A stretch of DNA of 11,411 nucleotides from Pseudomonadota bacterium (GCA_030271565.1 JARXKR010000054.1:1637-13047); one strand, 5' to 3'; numbered from the stretch's first letter, positions 1 through 6,845 are shown. Notes: a model not told the origin generated them from the sequence alone. Made by a program: numbers and translations.

Positions 1-72
1 TAAAGCCGCCGTTTAACCCGCCCAAGCAACGCCTGCCTTGGCAAGTGCATCCCGCGCTGCCATTGCTGGCGA

Positions 73-1338
73 GTGAGCGGCCCCACCCATCCCCTGCAAG
101 TCCGTGATTATCGCCTGATCTGGCTGGCACGGTTTATCTCGGTTGCCGCAACCACCGCGATGGTCGTGGTGATCGGGGCGCAGACGTACCAGATCGCGCG
201 CACCGAGTATGGCATGAATGAGCAGCAGGCCTCGTTCATGCTTGGGGTGCTGGGGCTAACCCAGTTCATTCCATTCCTCATTTTGACCCCGCTCGCCGGG
301 CTTGTGGCAGACCGGATGGACCGGCGCTTTGTTGCGGCCGTCGCCACGGCAGTAGATCTGCTCATCGCCGTTGCCCTGGCCCTCGCCAATGCGCGCGGGG
401 TGCTGACTTTGCCACTGCTGTTTGCCTTGGCCGCGCTGTACGGGGCGGCGCGGGTGTTCATCGGACCCTCCCTCAGCGCGATCGTGCCCAACGTGGTACC
501 CGCCGAATTGTTGCCCAAGGCGATCGCGATCAGTTCGGTCGCGTGGCAATCGGCTGCGGTGATTGGCCCGGCATTGGGTGGGTTCTTGCTCGCGCGCAAC
601 CATGCACTGCCCTACTGGTTTTCTGCGGTGACCTTGCTGCTGGCAATTGCCACGCTGCTGGCGATCCGCCACCGCGCTCCTCCGGCCGCAGCCAAGGAGC
701 CACCGCTCAAACTGATGGGAGACGGTGCCAGGTTCGTCTGGCGCGAACGGTTCCTGCTCGGCTGCGTGACGCTCGATCTGTTCGCCGTGCTGCTCGGCGG
801 GGCGACCGCAATGCTGCCGGCCTTTGCATATGACGTGCTGCATGTTGGCGACGAGGGCCTTGGACTGATGCGCGCCGCGCCCGCGCTCGGCGCTTCGCTG
901 GTTGCGGTATACCTTGGCTTCCGCCCTATCGCTCGCAATGTCGGCGCAAAGATGCTCTGGGCGGTTGCGGGCTATGGCCTCGCGACACTGATATTCGGCC
1001 TATCGACGAGCTTTTTCCTTTCGCTCGGCACACTGGCCCTGCTCGGCGGTGCTGATGCCATTTCGGTGTTCATCCGCAGCACACTGGTCCAGCTCAACAC
1101 CCCTGACGAAATGCGCGGGCGGGTTTCGTCGATCTCGGGCCTGGCCATTTCCGCCTCGAACGAGCTGGGCGAGATGCAATCAGGATTGGCCGCCGCGTTT
1201 CTGGGTCCGGTCGGCGCGGTTGCACTGGGCGGCGCGGGGGCTATCGTTATCACAGCAATCTGGTCCGGGCTGTTCCCCGAACTCAAACGGGCCAAGACGT
1301 TTGCCCCGCACTATCGCAAGAAGGAATTGGTTCCATGA
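73..1338 (+). CDS. MFS transporter, EntS-like (MFS_3) exporter family
   Basis: Predicted inner-membrane major facilitator of 421 residues. The sequence alternates hydrophobic stretches compatible with 10-12 membrane helices, beginning around residues 13-40 and 53-77. A motif-A-like loop GLVADRMDRR lies at residues 76-85, between helices 2 and 3, and a hydrophilic central loop lies at about 200-225. The N-terminal RDYRLIWLARFISV and the late SNELGEMQSGLAAAFLGPVGA (about 362-382) are typical of the enterobactin-exporter-like MFS_3 group, so drug, siderophore or metabolite efflux is likely, but the substrate cannot be read from sequence. The start is GTG at 73. It is the only start codon in frame after the in-frame TAA at 1-3, though its ribosome site is weak. 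The stop overlaps the ATG of the downstream cysteine synthase, so the two genes are probably co-transcribed and translationally coupled. Confidence 0.9.
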   Translation: MSGPTHPLQVRDYRLIWLARFISVAATTAMVVVIGAQTYQIARTEYGMNEQQASFMLGVLGLTQFIPFLILTPLAGLVADRMDRRFVAAVATAVDLLIAVALALANARGVLTLPLLFALAALYGAARVFIGPSLSAIVPNVVPAELLPKAIAISSVAWQSAAVIGPALGGFLLARNHALPYWFSAVTLLLAIATLLAIRHRAPPAAAKEPPLKLMGDGARFVWRERFLLGCVTLDLFAVLLGGATAMLPAFAYDVLHVGDEGLGLMRAAPALGASLVAVYLGFRPIARNVGAKMLWAVAGYGLATLIFGLSTSFFLSLGTLALLGGADAISVFIRSTLVQLNTPDEMRGRVSSISGLAISASNELGEMQSGLAAAFLGPVGAVALGGAGAIVITAIWSGLFPELKRAKTFAPHYRKKELVP

Positions 1339-2252
1339 AGGCTGACAGCGTCCTCGCCACTATTGGCAACACCCCGCACATCAGGCTCGCACGGATGTTT
1401 CCCGATCACGAAGTCTGGGTGAAGAGCGAGCGGTCGAACCCGGGCGGTTCGATCAAGGACCGCATCGGCCTCGCCATGATCGAAGCGGCCGAGGCCGACG
1501 GCAGCCTCAAACCCGGCGGCACGATCGTCGAACCGACCAGCGGCAACACCGGGATCGGGCTCGCCATGGCCGCCGCGGTCAAGGGCTATACCCTGGTGCT
1601 GGTCATGCCCGAATCGATGTCGATCGAGCGGCGCCGACTGATGCTGGCCTACGGTGCGACCTTCGATCTCACTCCGCGTGAGAAGGGCATGAAAGGCGCG
1701 ATCGAACGTGCGCATGAGCTTGTCGCCGCGATCCCCGGCGCGTGGATGCCGCAACAGTTCGAAAATCCCGCCAACATCGCGGTCCATCACCGCACCACCG
1801 CGCAGGAAATCCTGACCGACTTTGCCGATACCCCGCTCGATGCGCTGATCACCGGGGTTGGCACCGGCGGTCACCTGACCGGCTGCGCCGAAGTGCTCAA
1901 GGCCAAGTGGCCAGCGATGCAGGCCTGGGCGGTCGAGCCCACGCTCTCGCCGGTTATTTCGGGCGGGCAGCCGGGCCCGCACCCGATCCAGGGGATCGGT
2001 GCCGGGTTCATTCCGGCCAATCTCCACACCCAGGCGATCGATGGGGCAATCCTGGTCGATCCGGCCGACGCCAAGGAAATGGCCCGCCGCTGCGCCCGCG
2101 AAGAAGGCATGCTGGTCGGGATCAGTTCGGGTGCGACGCTGGCGGCAATTGCGCAAAAGTTGCCCGACCTGCCCGCCAGCGCCCGGGTGCTCGGCTTCAA
2201 CTACGATACCGGTGAGCGGTATCTGTCGGTGCCGGACTTCCTGCCCGAATGA
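1335..2252 (+). CDS. cysK: Cysteine synthase A (O-acetylserine sulfhydrylase, PLP-dependent)
   Basis: Cytosolic PLP enzyme that makes L-cysteine from O-acetylserine and sulfide, the last step of sulfur assimilation. The 305-residue length is normal for CysK. Visible motifs in order: IGNTP at 10-14; NPGGSIKDR at 35-43, whose Lys41 should form the PLP Schiff base; PTSGNTGIG at 67-75, the substrate-binding loop; QQFENPANIAVHH at 140-152; GVGTGGHLTG at 174-183, the phosphate-binding loop; and GISSGA at 262-267. NPGGS replaces the commoner NPAAS or NPTGS, a conservative variation. ATG at 1335 is preceded by AAGGA nine bases upstream, inside the end of the MFS gene, and overlaps that gene's stop by four bases. 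The stop is only four bases from the convergent FkbM gene. A cysM-type or cystathionine beta-synthase-like activity cannot be excluded, but CysK fits best. Confidence 0.95.
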   Translation: MKADSVLATIGNTPHIRLARMFPDHEVWVKSERSNPGGSIKDRIGLAMIEAAEADGSLKPGGTIVEPTSGNTGIGLAMAAAVKGYTLVLVMPESMSIERRRLMLAYGATFDLTPREKGMKGAIERAHELVAAIPGAWMPQQFENPANIAVHHRTTAQEILTDFADTPLDALITGVGTGGHLTGCAEVLKAKWPAMQAWAVEPTLSPVISGGQPGPHPIQGIGAGFIPANLHTQAIDGAILVDPADAKEMARRCAREEGMLVGISSGATLAAIAQKLPDLPASARVLGFNYDTGERYLSVPDFLPE

Positions 2253-2256
2253 GCAC

Positions 2257-3105
2257 TCAGGTCGAGACGCTGCAAGCCAGATAGAGATAGTTGCGCGGTT
2301 CAAAGCCTTGCGGCTGGTGCTGAGTGTACCCAGCCGCGCTAAGCAACGCGTGGATCGGATCGAGCTGCTGCGCGCCCCAAGCCTCAAGCAATATCGCGGG
2401 GTGATCGCGTGCCAGCAGCTCGCTTGCGCCTTGCAGCACGGCCAGTTCCCCGCCCTCGACATCGATTTTGAGTACAGAGACCTGCGGATTGCCGGCCGCC
2501 GCCCAAGCCAGATCGACCGTGGTCAAGGGAACGTCGAACGAGCGCACCAGATTGCGGGGAATGACCGTTGCCGAACTGAGCGTGGCGTCGCTGCTTTCGT
2601 TAAACGTGATCGTTCCGGGCGCAGCACCGACCGCCGATTGCACAATCTCGACATTGGCCGCGCCGTTGCGATCAAGGTTTCCGCGTAAACGAGCGGCGGT
2701 GTCCGGGTGCGGTTCGAAAGCGATCACCCGGCCAGCAGGACCGATCGTGCGGGAAAATTCCAGTGCCGACAAGCCGATGTTCGCCCCGACATCGAAGGCT
2801 GTTCCGCCGGGCACAATGTATTTGCACAGTTCGGCAATCTCGCGGTCCTCGTAGCCGCCGCTGAACAGCACCAGCGTACCCAGGTCTTCGCGGTAGCGCA
2901 GGTCGACAGTCTCGCCATGCGGCAGCTTGTAAGCGAAGCTGGCCGGCTCGGGAGGCAGCGCCGGCAGGATGATGGTCCGCAGCAGCAGGCCCTTGCCGCG
3001 ATGGATCGGGAAGCGGGTGAACCAAGTGCGAACCGGCCACAACGCCGCCCAGATTGCATCGTGGTGCCGTTCACGGAAGCTGGGCGCGGAGGTTTTGGCT
3101 GTCAT
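2257..3105 (-). CDS. FkbM-family SAM-dependent methyltransferase
   Basis: Protein of 282 residues with the FkbM methyltransferase core. FDVGANIG at residues 104-111 is SAM motif I. IAFEPHPD at 128-135 carries the acidic residue expected to bind the SAM ribose. VLKIDVEGGE at 211-220 is the diagnostic FkbM signature. A further conserved-looking stretch, ILLEAWG, follows near 239-245. Family members O-methylate polyketides, sugars or glycolipids, but many proteins with this domain have unknown substrates. About 100 residues precede the core, including LPHGETVDLRYREDLGTLVLFSGGYEDRE, a usual lead-in for the family. ATG at 3105 has GCGGGAA just upstream. It lies 31 bases downstream of the acyl-CoA dehydrogenase on the same strand and is probably the last gene of that operon. 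Nothing in the sequence links it biochemically to beta-oxidation. Confidence 0.9.
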   Translation of the reverse strand: MTAKTSAPSFRERHHDAIWAALWPVRTWFTRFPIHRGKGLLLRTIILPALPPEPASFAYKLPHGETVDLRYREDLGTLVLFSGGYEDREIAELCKYIVPGGTAFDVGANIGLSALEFSRTIGPAGRVIAFEPHPDTAARLRGNLDRNGAANVEIVQSAVGAAPGTITFNESSDATLSSATVIPRNLVRSFDVPLTTVDLAWAAAGNPQVSVLKIDVEGGELAVLQGASELLARDHPAILLEAWGAQQLDPIHALLSAAGYTQHQPQGFEPRNYLYLACSVST

Positions 3106-3136
3106 TTCCCGCGCTTAGGTAACCGCCTCACCCCGG

Positions 3137-4939
3137 TCAAGCCGTAGCAAAGGCCTCGACCGGCAGCGCCATCATACTCTCCGCGCCAGCCTCTATCTTG
3201 CGCCGCAGCGACCCCGCGTCGGGCGTAAAGCGTTCGCCGAAGTAGCGGCCGGTGACCAGCTTCGCTTCGTAGAACGCCTTGTCGCCAACACCCGCTGCCA
3301 GTGCCTCGACCGCCACTTCGCCCATCCGCAGCCACATCAAGCCCAGTGCAACAATCCCCATGATGTGCATGTAGTGATGCGCCCCCGCCCCGGCGTTGTT
3401 CGGATCGGTCATGCCGTTCTGCATCAGCCACATGGTCGCGGCCTTTAGTTCGCCATTGGCCTTTTCGACCCGCTCGGCGAGGTCGGCCAGTTCGGGCTTC
3501 GACTTGGCCGCCGCGCACTCGCCGTCGACCAGCGCGAAGAACGCCTGTACCGCGGCGCCGCCGCCTTGCCCCAGCTTGCGGCCAACCAGGTCCATCGCCT
3601 GGATTCCGTTCGCGCCTTCGTAGATCTGGGTGATGCGGGCATCGCGGACGAACTGGCTCATCCCCCATTCCTCGATGTAGCCATGCCCGCCGAACACCTG
3701 CTGCATCTGGACGCAGGTTTCAAAGCCTTTGTCGGTGCCGTAACCCTTGATCACCGGGGTGAGCAGGCTGATCAGCAGATCGGCGCGGGCGCGGTCTTCT
3801 TCTGTGGCGGCCTTGTGAGTCAGGTCGACTTGCAACGCGCCCCACAGGCACAGCGCGCGCATTCCCTCGGTGAAGGCCTTGGCATCCATCAGCATCCGCC
3901 GCACGTCGGGATGCACGAACAGCGTGTCGGCCTTCTCAGTCGGTTCGGCCGGTCCCGTCAAGGCGCGGCCCTGGCGGCGCTCGTGCGCGTACTTGACCGC
4001 ATTCTGGTAGGCGACTTCGGCCTGCCCCAGCCCCTGGATGCCAACGCCGAGCCGTGCCGCGTTCATCATGATGAACATCGCCGCGAGGCCCTTGTTTTCG
4101 TCGCCGACCAGCCAGCCGGTCGCCCCATCATAATTCATCACGCAGGTCGAGTTGCCGTGGATGCCCATTTTGTGCTCAAGGCTACCGCACGACACCGCAT
4201 TGCGCTTGCCGAGCGAACCATCGTCATTGACCAGCACCTTGGGCACGATGAACAGCGAAATGCCCTTCGAACTTTCGGGTGCTCCCGGGGTTTTGGCCAG
4301 GACCAGATGGATAATGTTCTCGGTCAGGTCATGCTCACCCGCCGAAATGAAGATCTTGGTCCCGGTGATTGCGTAAGACCCGTCGAGATTCGGCACAGCG
4401 CGGGTGCGGATCAGGCCGAGGTCGGTGCCGCACTGCGGCTCGGTCAGGTTCATCGTGCCGAGCCACTCATGACTGATCATTTTTGGCAGGTACTTGGCCT
4501 GCTGCTCGGGCGATCCCTTGGCGATGATCGCCGAGATCGCACCGTCGGTCAGCCCGGGATACATCCCGAATCCCTGGTTGGCGGTGGCGATGAATTCTTG
4601 CGCGACAAAGCCCAGGACATGCGGCAGGCCCTGCCCGCCAAATTGTTCGGGCGCAGCCAGAGTTCCCCAACCAGCTGCGCGAAATTCATCGAAAGCAGCC
4701 TTGAACCCGCTGGGCGTGGAGACCGAGCCATCGGGATGGCGGGTGCAGCCTTCGCGGTCGCCCACCGCGTTCAGCGGCGCAAGCACTTCGGACACGAACT
4801 TGCCGAATTCATCGACCACCGTGTCGACCAGATCGGGCGTCGCCGCCTCAAACCCCGGCAGGTTGCCGTAGCTCTCGAGCTTGAGCACTTCGTTGATAAC
4901 AAACCGGGTATCGCGCGTCGGCGCCTGGTAAATCGGCAT
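3137..4939 (-). CDS. Acyl-CoA dehydrogenase, long (about 600-residue) family with C-terminal extension
   Basis: FAD-dependent flavoenzyme that introduces the alpha,beta double bond into an acyl-CoA, passing electrons to ETF. Its 600 residues match the long ACAD class that includes DmdC-type 3-methylmercaptopropionyl-CoA dehydrogenase, rather than the 380-residue short class. The short N-terminal module IYQAPTRDTRFVINEVL (residues 3-19) is characteristic of this class. TEPQCGTDL at 166-174 is the FAD/substrate loop and GTKIFISAGEHDL at 193-205 follows. FGGHGYIEEW (416-425) and QIYEGANGIQ (438-447) form the C-terminal active-site region, with Glu441 at the catalytic-base position. Residues from about 465 onward form the extra helical domain. 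ATG at 4939 has AGAAGGAA five bases upstream. The gene follows a MerR regulator by 23 bases and is followed by fkbM after 31. Substrate is unknown; medium- or branched-chain acyl-CoA is an inference. Confidence 0.95.
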   Translation of the reverse strand: MPIYQAPTRDTRFVINEVLKLESYGNLPGFEAATPDLVDTVVDEFGKFVSEVLAPLNAVGDREGCTRHPDGSVSTPSGFKAAFDEFRAAGWGTLAAPEQFGGQGLPHVLGFVAQEFIATANQGFGMYPGLTDGAISAIIAKGSPEQQAKYLPKMISHEWLGTMNLTEPQCGTDLGLIRTRAVPNLDGSYAITGTKIFISAGEHDLTENIIHLVLAKTPGAPESSKGISLFIVPKVLVNDDGSLGKRNAVSCGSLEHKMGIHGNSTCVMNYDGATGWLVGDENKGLAAMFIMMNAARLGVGIQGLGQAEVAYQNAVKYAHERRQGRALTGPAEPTEKADTLFVHPDVRRMLMDAKAFTEGMRALCLWGALQVDLTHKAATEEDRARADLLISLLTPVIKGYGTDKGFETCVQMQQVFGGHGYIEEWGMSQFVRDARITQIYEGANGIQAMDLVGRKLGQGGGAAVQAFFALVDGECAAAKSKPELADLAERVEKANGELKAATMWLMQNGMTDPNNAGAGAHHYMHIMGIVALGLMWLRMGEVAVEALAAGVGDKAFYEAKLVTGRYFGERFTPDAGSLRRKIEAGAESMMALPVEAFATA

Positions 4940-4962
4940 GGCAGGTTCCTTCTATGCAGCGT

Positions 4963-5412
4963 TCAGGCCTTGGCGGCGGCGGGACCGATATTTTCGACAA
5001 GCGCAATGAATTGCGACAATTCGGTGATCGCCGCATCAAGATCGTCACGCTGCTGGCGCAGCCGCTCGGCCTTGGCGCGGCAGCGCTCGACCGTCACGCG
5101 GCGCTGCTCGACCCGGCCATCACCCAGATCGTAGAGATCGATCATCTCCTTGATCTCGGTCAGGCTGAAGCCGACGTTCTTGGCGCGCAGGATCCATGCA
5201 AGCCGGGCCCGATCGCGCTTCGAATAGACCCGGGACAGCCCGATCCGGGCCGGGGCAATCAGGCCTTCGTCTTCGTAGAAGCGCAGCGCGCGTGCGGTCA
5301 CGTCGAATTCCGCGGTCAGGTCCGAAATGGCGAACTGCTCGCGCTGCAAGGCATCGGGCGTGTCGAGGTGCGCGCCGTCGTGGCTCGAAGGTGATGCGGC
5401 CGGATTATCCAT
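4963..5412 (-). CDS. MerR-family transcriptional regulator (LiuR-like candidate)
   Basis: DNA-binding regulator of 149 residues. The winged HTH spans about residues 27-95: FAISDLTAEFDVTARALRFY is the recognition helix region, EDEGLIAP and SRVYSKRDRARL the wing, and a second helical pair ends at KEMIDLYD. Residues about 100-137 form the dimerising coiled coil. The only cysteine is C111, so it lacks the cysteine set of metal-sensing MerR proteins. This and the adjoining acyl-CoA dehydrogenase make an acyl-CoA-responsive LiuR-type regulator the best guess, by inference. A 25-residue low-complexity tail precedes the HTH; no other ATG exists before the HTH, but a TTG at codon 22 is an alternative start. 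No Shine-Dalgarno is seen before ATG 5412, and the predicted promoter places transcription start almost on that ATG, suggesting a leaderless message. It probably regulates itself and the downstream genes. Confidence 0.93.
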   Translation of the reverse strand: MDNPAASPSSHDGAHLDTPDALQREQFAISDLTAEFDVTARALRFYEDEGLIAPARIGLSRVYSKRDRARLAWILRAKNVGFSLTEIKEMIDLYDLGDGRVEQRRVTVERCRAKAERLRQQRDDLDAAITELSQFIALVENIGPAAAKA

Positions 5413-5419
5413 GCCGTCG

Positions 5420-5447
5420 ATTTAACTTACCTTTACGTAAGCGTCAA
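5420..5447 (-). promoter_or_regulatory. Predicted sigma70-type promoter of the merR operon
   Basis: Reading the minus strand, TTGACG (5447-5442, 5 of 6 to consensus) is followed by a 16-base spacer and TTAAAT (5425-5420, 4 of 6). The -35 box overlaps the TGA stop of hisI (5446-5444). The -10 lies eight bases before the merR ATG, so transcription would begin at or within a base or two of that start codon. This is a reading of consensus only; no transcript data are available. Confidence 0.55.
5426..5441. promoter_or_regulatory. Palindromic operator candidate for the MerR regulator
   Basis: CTTAC (5426-5430) and GTAAG (5437-5441) are perfect inverted arms around a six-base centre, CTTTAC. The palindrome exactly fills the interval between the predicted -35 and -10 boxes of merR. 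MerR-family activators and repressors characteristically bind a dyad inside the spacer, so this is very likely the autoregulatory site. The core TTACCTTTACGTAA resembles, as I recall it, the TTACGTTTACGTAA-like motif of proteobacterial LiuR regulators; that comparison is from memory. Confidence 0.6.
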
Positions 5448-5821
5448 TCAGTCAGGTGTTCGAGCTGGTCGCCATCGAGGCGGCGATAGAAGCAGCTGCG
5501 CTCGCCGGTGTGGCAGGCCGGACCGGCGGGGCGCACCAGCAGGACCAGCGCGTCCTGGTCGCAATCGATTCGGATCTCTTCGACCTTCATGACGTTGCCC
5601 GAGCTTTCACCCTTGAGCCACAGCCGCCCGCGCGAGCGAGAATGGAAATGCGCGAGCCCTGAGGCGCGCGTCTTGGCCAGCGCCTCGCTGTCCATGAAGG
5701 CGACCATCAGCACTTCTCGAGTCTCAACATCGACCGCCACCGCACTCAATAGCCCGGACGAATCGAATTTGGGTGCGAACACCGTGCCTTGCTCGGCATC
5801 ATGCTGTTCAGTTTCACTCAT
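5444..5821 (-). CDS. hisI: Phosphoribosyl-AMP cyclohydrolase
   Basis: Third step of histidine biosynthesis: opens the adenine ring of phosphoribosyl-AMP. From ATG at 5821 the protein has 125 residues, the usual length for a stand-alone HisI without a fused HisE domain. Diagnostic segments are LMVAFMDSEAL, HFHSRSRGRLWLKGESSGN and the metal-site block DCDQDALVLLVRPAGPACHTG followed by SCFYRRL. These supply the Asp residues and three Cys residues expected to bind Mg and Zn. A GTG at 5848 would add nine residues (VVILQQEKV) but has no ribosome site. The ATG has AGAAGG only two bases upstream, which is close, so the start is moderately sure. It is not in a his operon here. Its end overlaps the promoter of merR, so read-through from hisI into merR is possible. 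Confidence 0.93.
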   Translation of the reverse strand: MSETEQHDAEQGTVFAPKFDSSGLLSAVAVDVETREVLMVAFMDSEALAKTRASGLAHFHSRSRGRLWLKGESSGNVMKVEEIRIDCDQDALVLLVRPAGPACHTGERSCFYRRLDGDQLEHLTD

Positions 5822-5940
5822 CACCTTCTCTTGTTGCAAGATAACCACATGTGTCGATCAAAAAATGCGGGTTTGCCGCTTGGCCCTTTCAATCGCTACC
5901 GGATTCGGTGATTCAGCGCGGGCGGTAAGGCCGATGGCTC

Positions 5941-6072
5941 CGGTTCAGGGAACCAACCGCATGAGGGATCGGGCGCGGCAGCCCAAAGGGGGAGCTGCCC
6001 AACCACGCAAGTGGCGCCTTTAAAGTTTCGTCACGAGGGCGCCCGGAGCTTCGGTTCCGGGCGTTTTCGTTT
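5941..6072 (+). ncRNA. Candidate structured small RNA with its own intrinsic terminator
   Basis: The 237-base gap between hisI and comF contains a series of plus-strand hairpins. They are GGTTC-AGG-GAACC (5942-5954); GGCAGC/GCTGCC closing an 11-base G-rich loop (5977-5999); CCAC-GCAA-GTGG with a GNRA tetraloop (6003-6014); and the strong terminator at 6040-6072. GGCGCC at 6013-6018 can also pair with GGCGCC at 6038-6043. The next plus-strand gene is about 800 bases away and both flanking genes are on the minus strand, so the RNA is not obviously a leader. This suggests an independent trans-acting sRNA. The 5' end is a guess: I could not identify a convincing promoter in 5849-5935. I do not recognise a named family, and it does not match the tmRNA, 4.5S, 6S or common riboswitch signatures I know. 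Confidence 0.55.
6040..6072 (+). terminator. Strong rho-independent terminator with a UUCG tetraloop
   Basis: CGCCCGGAGC (6040-6049) pairs with GTTCCGGGCG (6054-6063) through ten base pairs, including one G-U, around a TTCG tetraloop closed by C-G. It is followed by TTTTCGTTT (6064-6072). The U tract is on the plus strand, so it ends a plus-strand transcript. On the minus strand the hairpin is not followed by T residues, so it is a poor terminator for comF, whose stop lies at 6086. Confidence 0.85.
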
Positions 6073-6085
6073 GGGCTCAATACAT

Positions 6086-6829
6086 TCAGGCCAGATGCAG
6101 CGCTTCGTCGAGCACGCGGGCAAAACACGCCAGCACCACCCGTTCCGCTCCGCCTCGTTTTAGAACGCTAATGCAGGCATCGCTGGTCGCGCCGCTGGTC
6201 AGGACATCGTCGACCAGCAGGACTTTGGCTTTCTTTAGCTGGTCGGCGCGGCGCGGGTTGAGCTGGATCGCTCCAGACAAGGCGCGTGCCCTGGCATTGC
6301 GACCGAGCCCGCCCAGCGGCGGCGTACGTTTCGCCCGAATCAGACCGTCCACCACCAGTTCCGCGCCAGATCGCTGCGCGAGTTCGCGGGCCAGCAGCGC
6401 CGACTGGTTGAACCCCCGGCTCCACAGCCGCCAGCGGTGCAGCGGAACCGGGACGACCAGCCAACCGGGTCCAATGTCCTCGGGCAACTGCGCCGCGATC
6501 AACCGCGCCAGCAGCGGGGCGAGCGCGATGCGGTGGCCGTGCTTGAGCGCCAGCACCAGCCGGCGCGAGGTATCGTTGTACAGCGTCCCCGCCGCGATCC
6601 CGTCATGGCGCGGGCGCTGCCTGAGGCAAGGCGCGCACAGCGTCCCCGCAGACGTACCTGCCTCAAGCGGGCGCTGACAGGCCGCGCAGCTTGGCTCGCC
6701 AGGCACTGCCAGCCCGCCCCAGCATTCGGCGCAGAGGCCAGTTTGCGCCGCCAGCCCCGCCCCGCACAGCGGGCAGCGCGGCGGAAAGACCAGGTCGACG
6801 ACCGGGGCGAGGAGCGGGTGGACTTGCAT
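6086..6829 (-). CDS. comF: ComF-family amidophosphoribosyltransferase-like protein
   Basis: Type I phosphoribosyltransferase fold protein of the ComF/GntX family, 247 residues from ATG 6829. The N-terminal zinc-ribbon-like part has CPLC (19-22), CAEC (33-36), CAAC (48-51) and CAPC (65-68). The central part has the typical VVPVPLHRWRLWSRGFNQSALLARELA (125-151) and RTPPLGGLGRNARARALSGAI. The PRPP-binding loop is VLLVDDVLTSGAT (203-215). The family is tied to DNA uptake in competent bacteria, but it is kept in many non-competent ones and its reaction is not settled. The frame stays open to 6970, but residues before MQVHPLLAPV look non-coding and would overlap the divergent methyltransferase. ATG 6829 has AAAGG at a suitable distance and starts like family members, so I prefer it. 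Confidence 0.92.
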   Translation of the reverse strand: MQVHPLLAPVVDLVFPPRCPLCGAGLAAQTGLCAECWGGLAVPGEPSCAACQRPLEAGTSAGTLCAPCLRQRPRHDGIAAGTLYNDTSRRLVLALKHGHRIALAPLLARLIAAQLPEDIGPGWLVVPVPLHRWRLWSRGFNQSALLARELAQRSGAELVVDGLIRAKRTPPLGGLGRNARARALSGAIQLNPRRADQLKKAKVLLVDDVLTSGATSDACISVLKRGGAERVVLACFARVLDEALHLA

Positions 6830-6845
6830 CGGACCTTTCGTATCG

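Noticed and set aside
15..63. Short minus-strand frame reading MAARDALAKAGVAWAG with well-formed codons.
   Set aside because: A longer version would have to lie antisense within the MFS gene, and there is no ribosome site, so chance is the better explanation.
1..107. Possible tail of an upstream plus-strand gene: either KAAV followed by TAA at 14-16, or a frame from position 3 reading KPPFNPPKQRLPW to TGA at 105-107.
   Set aside because: The segment is too short to tell the two frames apart or recognise a family, so no partial gene is annotated.
1311..2462. Long minus-strand open frame antisense to cysteine synthase.
   Set aside because: It is a mirror of GC-rich codons. Its product is rich in Arg, Gly and His with no recognisable domain, and the sense gene has every CysK motif.
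3566..5134. 522-codon plus-strand open frame antisense to the acyl-CoA dehydrogenase.
   Set aside because: The product has no domain-like pattern and shadows the catalytic gene; long antisense frames are expected in DNA of this composition.
5849..6085. A riboswitch in the hisI-comF gap.
   Set aside because: None of the TPP, glycine, cobalamin, SAM, SAH or guanidine signatures I know are present, and no plus-strand gene follows within 800 bases.
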